The notes beneath the pieces are model-generated. The model was not told the DNA's origin and did no database searches. It saw only the letters and a list, made by a program, of their open reading frames with translations. Of a stretch of 8,667 nt of DNA, positions 1-6,454 are shown piece after piece (position 1 is the stretch's first letter; every line of letters starts with the position of its first letter). Location: positions 1 to 8,667 of the forward strand of contig CALMAV010000601.1 of assembly GCA_937859895.1 (NCBI GenBank), written 5' to 3'. The position numbers and the translations under genes are program-made. The DNA is from an uncultured Bryobacterales bacterium. GTDB taxonomy: Bacteria > Acidobacteriota > Terriglobia > Bryobacterales > Bryobacteraceae.

Positions 1-762
1 AACCAAGCTCATATTGCGCTCGCTGGGCAGCGTCACGTCGTTTGCCTCACGGGCTCCGCGCAGGGCGACAAACGTGAAGTTCTCTGGCCCAGGCGCTTCG
101 GTTTCAATCCTTGTGAAATCAGTGGTTACTTGAACAGTCGTGCCGTCAGGCTTGGCAGTAGACTCAACGTGGCGCAGCACAAGCCCGGAATCCTTAGCGA
201 TGAACAGCCGGTTATCCGATCCCTGAAAGCGTATACGGACAACAGCGCACTCAATCTTGCTGCCATTCAACTTGATCCTGTCCTCTTTCTCGATCTGCGC
301 AGTGGTTGCATAGCGATTTAAACCGGAGTACCGTCGCACAACCGCCTGTTGCGTCTGTGTAAACAGATCCTGCCGTGAGGGATCTGCCGAAGGCGTCTCA
401 GCGTCGTCATCATCAATGCTTACAGTCTGCGCCGCCTCGCCCTTGGACCAGACCTTTTGGTTTGGCAGAGCTTTCCAGGTGGTCTTACCGTCGCTCATAC
501 GAAGCTCGACAACGCCATTCGACTCCTGCTCGACACGGAAGGCTCCGTCCTTGCCGACCATAAGCTCAATCTTTTTTTCGGCTGAGACGCTCTGGCCGTA
601 TTTCGTAACGACAAACGTCATCCGGGCGCGAATGTCATAGAGGGTGAGCTTCTTATATTGTTCGGCGGTCTTGCGTAATATTCCCGCTGCCCCGGCCGGC
701 TCGGCACCGCGGCATATGGTCGCTACGCTCAAAATGGCCAGGGCAATCGGAAGGCTTCTCAT
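1..762 (-). CDS. Exported LolA/DUF2092-like protein, C-terminus beyond left edge
   Basis: An open frame runs without a stop from an ATG at 762 to the left edge, giving 254 codons of an incomplete protein. A purine-rich ribosome site (GAGGAGA, complement of 773-779) lies about 10 bases upstream and fixes the start. Residues 1-20 form a Sec signal peptide (MRSLPIALAILSVATICRG). Its Cys17 does not sit in a proper lipobox, so a soluble periplasmic protein is likelier than a lipoprotein. From about residue 30 the chain has the look of LolA-like or DUF2092 lipoprotein-carrier folds: an opening helix (AEQYKKLTLYDIRARMTF), then beta strands with DGKTTWKALPNQKVW at 91-105 and a second sheet block at 160-220. 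An acidic stretch IDDDDAE lies at 116-122. In such acidobacterial proteins a thioredoxin-like domain sometimes follows; the last residues (LPSERNMSLV) could be a linker into one, but that part is not in the window. Function is inferred from fold resemblance only. Confidence 0.72.
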   Translation of the reverse strand, partial: MRSLPIALAILSVATICRGAEPAGAAGILRKTAEQYKKLTLYDIRARMTFVVTKYGQSVSAEKKIELMVGKDGAFRVEQESNGVVELRMSDGKTTWKALPNQKVWSKGEAAQTVSIDDDDAETPSADPSRQDLFTQTQQAVVRRYSGLNRYATTAQIEKEDRIKLNGSKIECAVVRIRFQGSDNRLFIAKDSGLVLRHVESTAKPDGTTVQVTTDFTRIETEAPGPENFTFVALRGAREANDVTLPSERNMSLV

Positions 763-913
763 GCAAGGCTGTCTCCTCAGCCAAGCTATCAGCTTTAAAT
801 CGTTTGAAGAATCCAGAATACTCTGTTGCTATGAACAAACTCCGAGTACTCGGCAGAGCGCGATGCGGTTATGTGCCGTGGTACGTTCGAATCAATTTCG
901 AAGTGAAGGCAAG

Positions 914-1414
914 ATGGCGACCGCAACACTATTAACCTTCGATCAGTTTTTAGAGAAGTACGGGGATTGCGACCGCTCTTATGAGTTCTGGTATGGGGAG
1001 GCAATTCCTAGAGGTATGCCCACCGTGGTGCATGGACTGTTACAGCAGATCATCATGCGGCTGTTGTGCGAAGCCGGGCTGATTGCTGCCTCTGAGGTGG
1101 AGCTTAGAGTTGAGCCAGAGGCACATCCCAGGCCGGATGTTATCGCCAGAGGGACAAAGTTTCCTGTAAAACCGTATCCGACTGAAGGTCTTGAGGTAGT
1201 TGTGGAAGTGATATCCGAAGACGACAAGTTTCAGCACTTACGCGAGAAGTGCCGAAAGTATCAAGAGTGGGGTTGTCGTCTCATCTATGCGGTAGATCCG
1301 TCAGACCGCTCTGTTTCTGAGTGGCGCGATGGCAGCTTCATCCTGACTAATGAGTTAGCTAACATCTCAGTTGCGCGGATTTGGGAAGAGTTGGACAAAG
1401 TATATGGTGAGTGA
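914..1414 (+). CDS. Uma2 family (DUF820) putative endonuclease
   Basis: This is a 166-residue protein of the Uma2/DUF820 family, which has a PD-(D/E)XK restriction-endonuclease-like fold. The usual landmarks appear in order: YEFWYGEAIPR at 23-33 (the family's 'E..dGe' strand), PDV at 74-76 with Asp75, VVVEVIS at 95-101 with Glu98, then EKCRKYQEWG at 111-120 with Lys112/Lys115 and Tyr116, and YAVDP at 125-129. The presumed metal-binding triad is therefore Asp75, Glu98 and one of the two lysines, so the active site looks intact. The frame is open upstream to 644, but that part lies antisense to the gene at 1-762. The ATG at 914, with a weak GAAGG three bases before the final AAG, gives the family's normal N-terminus. 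Family members are often stand-alone and multicopy, and their biological role is not established. The gene converges with lptD, leaving 25 bases between the stops. Confidence 0.85.
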   Translation: MATATLLTFDQFLEKYGDCDRSYEFWYGEAIPRGMPTVVHGLLQQIIMRLLCEAGLIAASEVELRVEPEAHPRPDVIARGTKFPVKPYPTEGLEVVVEVISEDDKFQHLREKCRKYQEWGCRLIYAVDPSDRSVSEWRDGSFILTNELANISVARIWEELDKVYGE

Positions 1415-1439
1415 TGCAGATAACTACTGGCTAATTAGG

Positions 1440-3827
1440 TTAGAAAAGGCGGTCTTGCCTTTGTAGACTTCCGATGTTTCCAATGTTCGCGATGGAGAGG
1501 GAAAACAAGTACTGATTATCGTTGCGAATGCCTAAGTTGAATTGCCGTAACTGTAAACTGAATCCGCAGCAGTCTGTATTGTATGAGCCCTGGATGAAAT
1601 TATAGAGACGCCTGCCTGAAATTAGATCGTAATCAAACGTCGCAGCAACGTTCCAGCCTCTACGGTTTGTGTTTCCATAACCGCCTCCAAAACCAAGCTG
1701 GTTTGCCCGGGGAACTAACAGCGGAATAGTTTGGATCGCCGTCTCAGACGCAGAAAAGAAATACTTTCCCCGTCGTGCTGTCGCAGTCACGGAGTGATCG
1801 ACAAACCGACCTCGCTTCGGATCATACTCGGACCGCCACTCAACCCCGAAGAAAGAGTAAGGATTAATGGTTAGTGCTGAAATTACTGGCGAATAGGAAC
1901 GAGGAGTGTTCAGGAAAGCGAACGCAGAAAACTCTTCGGATGCGAGCACGACGTTGCGCTGGTTCGGCAGAACGGCACCTGAGAAAGTCGGGTTGAAGTA
2001 CTGTTCCTGTGCCCGACGCCAGGTGAAAAACTCTCTCGCATCGCCTGTCTTCTCCTTACGGTAGAACCGGTTTACCATCTGGAGCAAGACTTGGTTTGTA
2101 TTCGACATGAGATCTAACGTGTCAAAGCGAATGACCTTTTGGAACTGGTCGATACCAGTTACGTAATTGTAGGTACCGCCGAGTTCAATCACGTGTTTCA
2201 CCTTTGCACCCAAATGCAGCCACTTAGGCGGCTCAAAGACCTTTTCGAGTGTGGGCAGGCGAAACTCAACAGCAACATCGGCGTTTTTGCGAAATAGATT
2301 GGCGCCGCCAAGCGCCACGTTGTTTATCAAGCCAGGTGAGCAGGTAGGGCAATTGGGAACCGGGGTGTAAGTAGTTGCGTTAGTTGAGTAGGAATTGCTG
2401 TAGTTAGTGGCGCCGAACGTCACGCTTGGCTCCAGTGAGAAGCCTTTGAAGCTGAACTCGGTCATCACGCGGGGCTGCGCATCCAGCCGCAGCAGGGCTC
2501 CGGTTCCTATCGTGTTGGCTGGTGGTCCGAAAGGCACGACAAGTCCTGTGGGCTCCTGGCGATTGAGAACCGACGCACTGGAGTTAAAGGAGAACCACAG
2601 CGGAACTGGACCTTTTACCACCGTCTGGTCACGCCCGATAAACTCAACCGAGGGCAGCTTTTGAATGATGACTTGATTAGGGTTTTCGTAAGCCTGCGTG
2701 ACGTTGTTAAAGAGTTGATCGCGCTGAAAGACTAGATTAACCGCATACAGATCATTCTTAAAGTGCCGCTGCAGATAGCCAATCGAATACACCTCCGAAT
2801 AAATTGCGCTGACAAACGAGTACGAGAAAGCCTGCCGGAACAGGTAGGAGCTGAGAAAGTTGTAATCCAGCCTTCCACTGAAGCCCAGAACTTGCGTTCT
2901 CGCCGTTAACTCAAACTCCTGGCCGCCCTGCTTCAGATTCGGCAACTTCTCTCCGTGGGGGCCCGGAATGGGATTGTTCACACCGGTGGTATCGTTAACG
3001 CCATAGTAGTTAAAATCGAAATCTGTGGTCCTATTTGGTTTTCCACGGAAGTCGTAGCGAAGGGCCGGTCCGCGGCTGGAATAGTATTGACCGATGGCCG
3101 TCATGTCGTAACTGCGGTTGATAGCCCAGTAGTAGCCGCTGCCATAGATGTAACCGAACAGAGAGCTATGGCCCACATTGGGAGTAAGAAAACCACTGTG
3201 ACGCGGATTCTTTCCCAGCGGACGGTAAAAGTAAGGCAGAAAAAGAACAGGCACTCCTCGAAAACGAAATACCGTGTTACGAGCGATGGCTCGCTGCCCG
3301 GGTACTACGTCAAAGACCGGAGCTTCGAAGATCCACCATGGCTTTTTGATCGTGCAATCGGTCAAATAGCCGTGGTGAAGGATGTAACGAGTCTTGATCC
3401 GGTCTGCCCAGGCTGCTTTGAAATAGAACGGATTGGTCGTAGTGAGAACAGCCGGACTGGCGACGATCTTCGCTGGTGCGGTGCCGTCAATGAGATAGAA
3501 CCTGCCATTCTGAGTTTTCAGATTGTACTCAGCATGATCGGCGTTCACTTTATCGCCGGTGAGGTAGTGCTCCATGTGTACATGGCCCTGCGCGTATGCC
3601 CAGGCAGTGTCGGAGTTGTAACGGATCTCATCGGCTGAGATCACCATCTCGGAGGTCTCAATGCGGGCCGGCCTATGCAAATAGCGCATGTTGCCGCTGG
3701 AATCCTGCGTTGAGCCATGAAAGCGAATCTCGTCATCCGGGGGCAGGTCGGCCTTTAGGGGATGTACGTTGACTTGGGCAATGGCGGCGGATGCCAGCGT
3801 AAGCCCGATGAAAAACTTGGCGAACAA
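1440..3827 (-). CDS. lptD: LPS-assembly outer-membrane protein LptD
   Basis: LptD is the outer-membrane beta-barrel that, with LptE, inserts lipopolysaccharide into the outer leaflet. Read from TTG at 3827 it has 795 residues. Residues 1-17 are a signal peptide (MFAKFFIGLTLASAAIA) cut before Gln18. Residues about 53-135 form the OstA/LptA-like periplasmic domain (SEMVISADEIRY, GHVHMEHYLTGDKV, NADHAEYN). The rest is the barrel, with the hallmark block at 190-262: RGVPVLFLPYFYRPLG, RHSGFLTPNVGHSS, YYWAINRSYD and RGPALRYDFR. Cys158 and the adjacent pair Cys753-Cys754 (TDCCGFSLQLRQF) match the conserved disulfide cysteines. The E. coli Cys31 equivalent is absent, and an extra CPTC lies at 493-496. 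The chain ends in Phe, as many barrels do. The start is uncertain: no ATG lies between the signal peptide and 3993, and TTG has no clear ribosome site. The frame stays open to an ATG at 4112, but that would overlap the divergent gene by 120 bases. Confidence 0.93.
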   Translation of the reverse strand: MFAKFFIGLTLASAAIAQVNVHPLKADLPPDDEIRFHGSTQDSSGNMRYLHRPARIETSEMVISADEIRYNSDTAWAYAQGHVHMEHYLTGDKVNADHAEYNLKTQNGRFYLIDGTAPAKIVASPAVLTTTNPFYFKAAWADRIKTRYILHHGYLTDCTIKKPWWIFEAPVFDVVPGQRAIARNTVFRFRGVPVLFLPYFYRPLGKNPRHSGFLTPNVGHSSLFGYIYGSGYYWAINRSYDMTAIGQYYSSRGPALRYDFRGKPNRTTDFDFNYYGVNDTTGVNNPIPGPHGEKLPNLKQGGQEFELTARTQVLGFSGRLDYNFLSSYLFRQAFSYSFVSAIYSEVYSIGYLQRHFKNDLYAVNLVFQRDQLFNNVTQAYENPNQVIIQKLPSVEFIGRDQTVVKGPVPLWFSFNSSASVLNRQEPTGLVVPFGPPANTIGTGALLRLDAQPRVMTEFSFKGFSLEPSVTFGATNYSNSYSTNATTYTPVPNCPTCSPGLINNVALGGANLFRKNADVAVEFRLPTLEKVFEPPKWLHLGAKVKHVIELGGTYNYVTGIDQFQKVIRFDTLDLMSNTNQVLLQMVNRFYRKEKTGDAREFFTWRRAQEQYFNPTFSGAVLPNQRNVVLASEEFSAFAFLNTPRSYSPVISALTINPYSFFGVEWRSEYDPKRGRFVDHSVTATARRGKYFFSASETAIQTIPLLVPRANQLGFGGGYGNTNRRGWNVAATFDYDLISGRRLYNFIQGSYNTDCCGFSLQLRQFNLGIRNDNQYLFSLSIANIGNIGSLQRQDRLF

Positions 3828-3857
3828 TTTGCTTGTGAAGTGTTGAGCGGTCTTATT

Positions 3858-3863
3858 ACTATA
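3858..3863 (-). promoter_or_regulatory. Possible -10 box for lptD
   Basis: On the minus strand the sequence TATAGT (5 of 6 to TATAAT) lies about 30 bases before the TTG proposed as the lptD start. Transcription would then begin near 3850, giving a leader of roughly 24 bases and excluding any start upstream of it. No convincing -35 box sits at the right distance (CCTGAT, 16 bases upstream, is poor), so this is a weak call. Confidence 0.25.
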
Positions 3864-3974
3864 ACTGCTAGGGTGAGAAATCAGGTCAGGTGAAGCTACA
3901 AAGGACCGCAACCGAGAACCGTAACATGCTGGCCGTCCGAGCTGCAATGCTTTGGCGTAAGAACAACGGATTCT

Positions 3975-3985
3975 AAAGGAGAGGG
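3975..3985 (+). promoter_or_regulatory. Strong ribosome binding site for the zinc-ribbon/RDD gene
   Basis: AAAGGAGAGGG ends 7 bases before the ATG at 3993, a strong match to the 16S rRNA anti-Shine-Dalgarno sequence. It fixes the start of the plus-strand gene. Because it lies inside the longest open frame of lptD on the other strand, it also argues that lptD begins further down, inside 3828-3992 or at 3827. Confidence 0.75.
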
Positions 3986-3992
3986 ACACACC

Positions 3993-4871
3993 ATGACCTG
4001 TCAGCATTGCCAGACTGAAATCTTTGACGACGATTACCGCTGTCGGCGTTGCGGCAGAAGGATGAGAAGTTTCCCATCCCGCCCTGCAACGGCATCTTTC
4101 CCGGTTTCCCATTCCGCAACAGCACGTGCCTACGACTTTGCGCCTGCGTCAACGGCGGAAGCAGCTGTTTCCCAACAGGTATCTGAGCCTCAGGTGCCCG
4201 GGCAGCAACCGCTTTTCGATGGCTCTCAACCCAGCTCGCGAGTGATTGCTTTTGAGTCGATCACTACTCGCGTGGAGCGCCAGGCCATTCAGGCGCGGGC
4301 TGCGACGATCAGCCGTCCTGCTCCCCTGAAGACCGAAAGGGTACAAATCAAACACGCGCGGGCTGCCCGAGCCCGTGCGGCCGCCCAACGCCGGCTGGAA
4401 TTCGAGGGCCAGGATGATTCCTTGCCGCTGCCGCAGACCGATATTATTTGCGATGCCCCGGTGGCTCCCGCACGCTTGCGCCTGTTGGCAACAGCAATCG
4501 ATGCTGCTTTGATCGCGATCCCTTGTGCCGTATCCATTGCTCTGTACCTATATGTGGGCGGCCAGATTACCACCGATAAGCATACGCTTCCCTTCATACT
4601 GGCGGCTTGGGCAACCATTCCGTTGTTTTACAAGCTTCTTTTTACTTTTGCCGGATGCGACAGCGTGGGCATGCGTCAAGCCGGACTGCAGTTGGTTGAT
4701 TTCGACGGAAACCCTCCATCGAGTACCCGTCGATATCAGAGGTGCCTGGGCAGTCTGTTGAGCTTGTCTGCTGCCGGCATCGGTCTTATCTGGTCACTGG
4801 TGGACGAAGATCACCTGACATGGCACGACCATATTTCCGGCACTTTCCCTACGTTCTTGAGCGAGGAGTAA
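3993..4871 (+). CDS. Membrane protein with N-terminal zinc ribbon and C-terminal RDD domain
   Basis: This 292-residue protein has three parts. Residues 1-25 are a short zinc ribbon with Cys3, Cys6, Cys17 and Cys20 (CxxC-x10-CxxC). Residues 26-150 are a low-complexity linker rich in Ala, Ser, Pro and Gln, with an Arg/Ala-rich stretch at 120-134 (KHARAARARAAAQRR) that is probably helical and basic. Residues about 158-288 are an RDD domain: PARLRLLATAID with Asp170, membrane segments near 165-188, 198-220 and 252-269, the motif DSVGMRQAGLQLVDFDG at 223-239, and DEDHLTWHDHISGT at 271-284. RDD proteins are polytopic membrane proteins, some implicated in ion transport; no substrate can be assigned here. 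The ribbon should lie in the cytoplasm. The ATG at 3993 has a strong ribosome site. It is divergent from lptD and convergent with clpS, so probably transcribed alone. Confidence 0.88.
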   Translation: MTCQHCQTEIFDDDYRCRRCGRRMRSFPSRPATASFPVSHSATARAYDFAPASTAEAAVSQQVSEPQVPGQQPLFDGSQPSSRVIAFESITTRVERQAIQARAATISRPAPLKTERVQIKHARAARARAAAQRRLEFEGQDDSLPLPQTDIICDAPVAPARLRLLATAIDAALIAIPCAVSIALYLYVGGQITTDKHTLPFILAAWATIPLFYKLLFTFAGCDSVGMRQAGLQLVDFDGNPPSSTRRYQRCLGSLLSLSAAGIGLIWSLVDEDHLTWHDHISGTFPTFLSEE

Positions 4872-4885
4872 GCCGAGCGCGTCCG

Positions 4886-5230
4886 TTAGGCTAGAGCGGT
4901 GTTGCCCGCAGGGACAAGGATCGCCGACATGGAGCCTTTCGACTTAGGCATTCGCGGATCAGCCCCATAACTCTGAATCTGATCGCGCGCGAACTGCGCT
5001 TCGGGCTCTTCGCAGGTGATGACAATAGTGCGCCCTGTATTGTCCACCTCCACCGCATGCTGAAAGGCGATGTCCTTTGGCAGCACGAATAGTTTCTGCA
5101 GCATTTCAATGACGTAGTCGTATGTGTGCTCGTCATCGTCTAGAAGCACGACATGGAATAGACGCCCTTGCTCCTCATCTTCCTGCTTGAGTAGAGAGGG
5201 GGTGGCACTGGGCGCAATAACGCTCGACAT
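4886..5230 (-). CDS. clpS: ATP-dependent Clp protease adaptor ClpS
   Basis: ClpS binds the N-terminal domain of ClpA/ClpC-type unfoldases in the cytoplasm and hands over proteins with N-degron residues, while slowing degradation of ssrA-tagged proteins in the E. coli system. This copy has 114 residues. A flexible tail (1-23) precedes the core: FHVVLLDDDEHTYDYVIEML at 25-44, LPKDIAFQHAVEVDNTGRTI at 50-69 and QIQSYGADP at 84-92. Asp32 and Asp33 align with the E. coli binding-pocket residues Asp35 and Asp36. Asp63 occupies the place of E. coli His66, an unusual change. The ATG at 5230 is chosen because AAGGG lies 8 bases upstream; an in-frame ATG at 5272 adds 14 residues but has no ribosome site. 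It converges with the RDD gene (14 bases between stops) and is divergent from ssrA. Confidence 0.92.
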   Translation of the reverse strand: MSSVIAPSATPSLLKQEDEEQGRLFHVVLLDDDEHTYDYVIEMLQKLFVLPKDIAFQHAVEVDNTGRTIVITCEEPEAQFARDQIQSYGADPRMPKSKGSMSAILVPAGNTALA

Positions 5231-5238
5231 TGACAATT

Positions 5239-5243
5239 CCCTT
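5239..5243 (-). promoter_or_regulatory. Ribosome binding site that sets the clpS start
   Basis: On the minus strand AAGGG lies 8 bases before the ATG at 5230. The alternative ATG at 5272 is preceded by T- and A-rich sequence with no such motif, so the shorter protein is preferred. Confidence 0.6.
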
Positions 5244-5285
5244 ATTGGAACATTCACGAGCAAAGCCTGCAAGTAAAAACAAGCT

Positions 5286-5313
5286 TTGGCTCATAGCTTT
5301 CTAGTGATATCAT
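5286..5313 (+). promoter_or_regulatory. Possible promoter of ssrA
   Basis: TTGGCT (5286-5291, 4 of 6 to TTGACA) and TATCAT (5308-5313, 5 of 6 to TATAAT) are separated by 16 bases. Transcription would start near 5320, about a dozen bases before the mature tmRNA 5' end at 5333, leaving a short leader for RNase P to remove. The pairing is suggestive only. Confidence 0.35.
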
Positions 5314-5332
5314 AAGAACTATTCCTTAGTAT

Positions 5333-5694
5333 GGGGGCGCAACGGGTTCGACGGGATTGAATCGTTGTGTTGAAGGCGTGTCGGGTTCCGAGCTCCCGTA
5401 AAACGATCGGAAAACAATAACTGCCAATAATCAGCAGTTTGCATACGCTGCTTAATCTAAACAATTAAGTAGTGCGCTTCCACTCTTGAGCCTGCGCGTG
5501 AGTGAGTAAGCGTCATTTTGCAGGATAGGCAGCAAGCTTCTGTCCGGAGCTGAGAGTCGAGATCAATCGGGCTAGGCGACTGTCACTCTTGCCGGTTCTT
5601 TAGGCAGCCGTCGAAACACCAGGGCCGGATACACACGTAGGCTTTACACGGCGGGCTTTTTCGGACGCGGGTTCAACTCCCGCCGCCTCCACCA
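5333..5694 (+). ncRNA. ssrA: Transfer-messenger RNA (tmRNA, SsrA)
   Basis: tmRNA rescues stalled ribosomes: alanyl-tmRNA with SmpB enters the A site, translation switches to its internal frame, and the product is tagged for proteolysis. The 5' end GGGGGCG (5333-5339) pairs with CGCCTCC (5684-5690) as a 7-bp acceptor stem. Its third pair is G5335-U5688, the alanine identity element. Discriminator A5691 and an encoded CCA (5692-5694) follow. The T arm is GCGGG (5667-5671), loop TTCAACT, CCCGC (5679-5683). The 5' block CGGGTTCGACGGG is the conserved D-loop-like region. A pseudoknot stem is plausible between CCTGC (5491-5495) and GCAGG (5520-5524). Length is 362 nt, normal for the one-piece form. 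It is transcribed away from clpS, 102 bases apart. Confidence 0.97.
5423..5455 (+). other. tmRNA tag-peptide reading frame (ANNQQFAYAA)
   Basis: The resume codon is GCC at 5423, preceded by AATAACT, which resembles the AATAGTC before the resume codon of E. coli tmRNA. The frame reads Ala-Asn-Asn-Gln-Gln-Phe-Ala-Tyr-Ala-Ala and stops at TAA (5453-5455). With the alanine carried by the tmRNA itself, the full tag would be 11 residues, the same length as in E. coli. It ends in Tyr-Ala-Ala instead of Leu-Ala-Ala, still a hydrophobic C-terminal degron of the type ClpXP recognises. Confidence 0.9.
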
Positions 5695-6339
5695 AATCTT
5701 TCCCTTCTATTTTGCCTTCGATGATGGTGGGCGTCGATCACCTTTGGAAGCAAAATACGCGACAAACTGCCGATGTCTTTCGAAAAAGTTGTCGAATGAT
5801 GGCTGCTTTGCTCGAGATTTTCGGGACCTGCGAACACGGCGCGTTCCTTGGCTGGGACGCTTCCGACAACGCTCTGTGGCTCCCCTGTTTATTGAGTTGT
5901 GGCAGGGACACATTCGGACGCTGCGGCGGCGCAATTACAATTTGAGCTCGGACCCGCATGAGCGCATCGGATCTCGTATATATTGAGCGTAGTGAGGGAG
6001 CTCTCGCTTCCTGAACCCCGCCGGTATTATGTAGAGTTGGGAGCTAGGAGCATACCGAACCGGACATTGCAGCGAGCCTACCGGGATGGAAGTCGAGCAA
6101 TTCGTGGATGGTTGGGAAATGAGGGCGCATTCGCACAGGGCCAATTCGGAATGGACACGAGGAGCCTTTGCCGACTGACTCGCGGTGTTGCCGGTGTCCG
6201 GTGGTGGCTGCTCTGGGGCAAGGTGATCAAGGCAGCCGACTCGAAACGTGGGAATGACTGTTTGGTCCATGTATGCCGCGGCGCAAGTTGGCTTTTAGGC
6301 GCAGGACTTGCTGTAGATTACCCCACAAGGGGTGGGAAG

Positions 6340-6367
6340 GGTGGAAAGCCTGATTTTGCTTTCCACC
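6340..6367. repeat. Perfect 10-bp inverted repeat forming a strong hairpin
   Basis: GGTGGAAAGC (6340-6349) and GCTTTCCACC (6358-6367) pair perfectly around the 8-base loop CTGATTTT. Flanking GGGT (6330-6333 region) and ACCC (6368-6371) could lengthen the stem with a bulge. Just before it CCCC-ACAA-GGGG (6321-6332) could form a second small hairpin. On the plus strand the stem is followed by ATCATTTTC, only a poor U-tract; on the minus strand no U-tract follows. It could be a weak terminator for plus-strand transcription or a structural RNA element. Confidence 0.6.
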
Positions 6368-6436
6368 ACCCATCATTTTCACCGCTCACTCTCTACTGCT
6401 TTTGCTACTTTCTTCTGACGATTCAACGTCCGAAGA

Positions 6437-6454
6437 AACCGATAAGAGTCGGTT
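6437..6454. repeat. Small inverted repeat, 6-bp stem
   Basis: AACCGA (6437-6442) and TCGGTT (6449-6454) pair around a 6-base loop TAAGAG. A stem of this size is close to what chance produces, and no U-tract follows, so no role is assigned. Confidence 0.3.

Noticed and set aside
644..913. Upstream in-frame extension of the Uma2 gene
   Set aside because: Most of it is antisense to the exported LolA-like gene, and the family N-terminus begins at the ATG at 914.
2955..3638. 227-codon open frame on the plus strand inside lptD
   Set aside because: It lies fully antisense to the well-conserved periplasmic and early barrel part of LptD, and shows no motif of its own.
3886..3927. A 13-residue frame starting at ATG 3927 on the minus strand that looks like the beginning of a signal peptide (MLRFSVAVLC)
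   Set aside because: It stops after 13 residues and is in a different frame from lptD. Joining it by a frameshift would leave about 30 odd residues before the real signal peptide, so a broken lptD start is not supported.
3828..4112. LptD starting at ATG 4112
   Set aside because: The extra 95 residues overlap the start and strong ribosome site of the divergent zinc-ribbon gene and precede a clear signal peptide that must be N-terminal.
5667..5694. Attachment site at the tmRNA 3' end
   Set aside because: No repeat of this sequence and no integrase gene are present in the window; only the general tendency of tmRNA genes to host islands suggests it.
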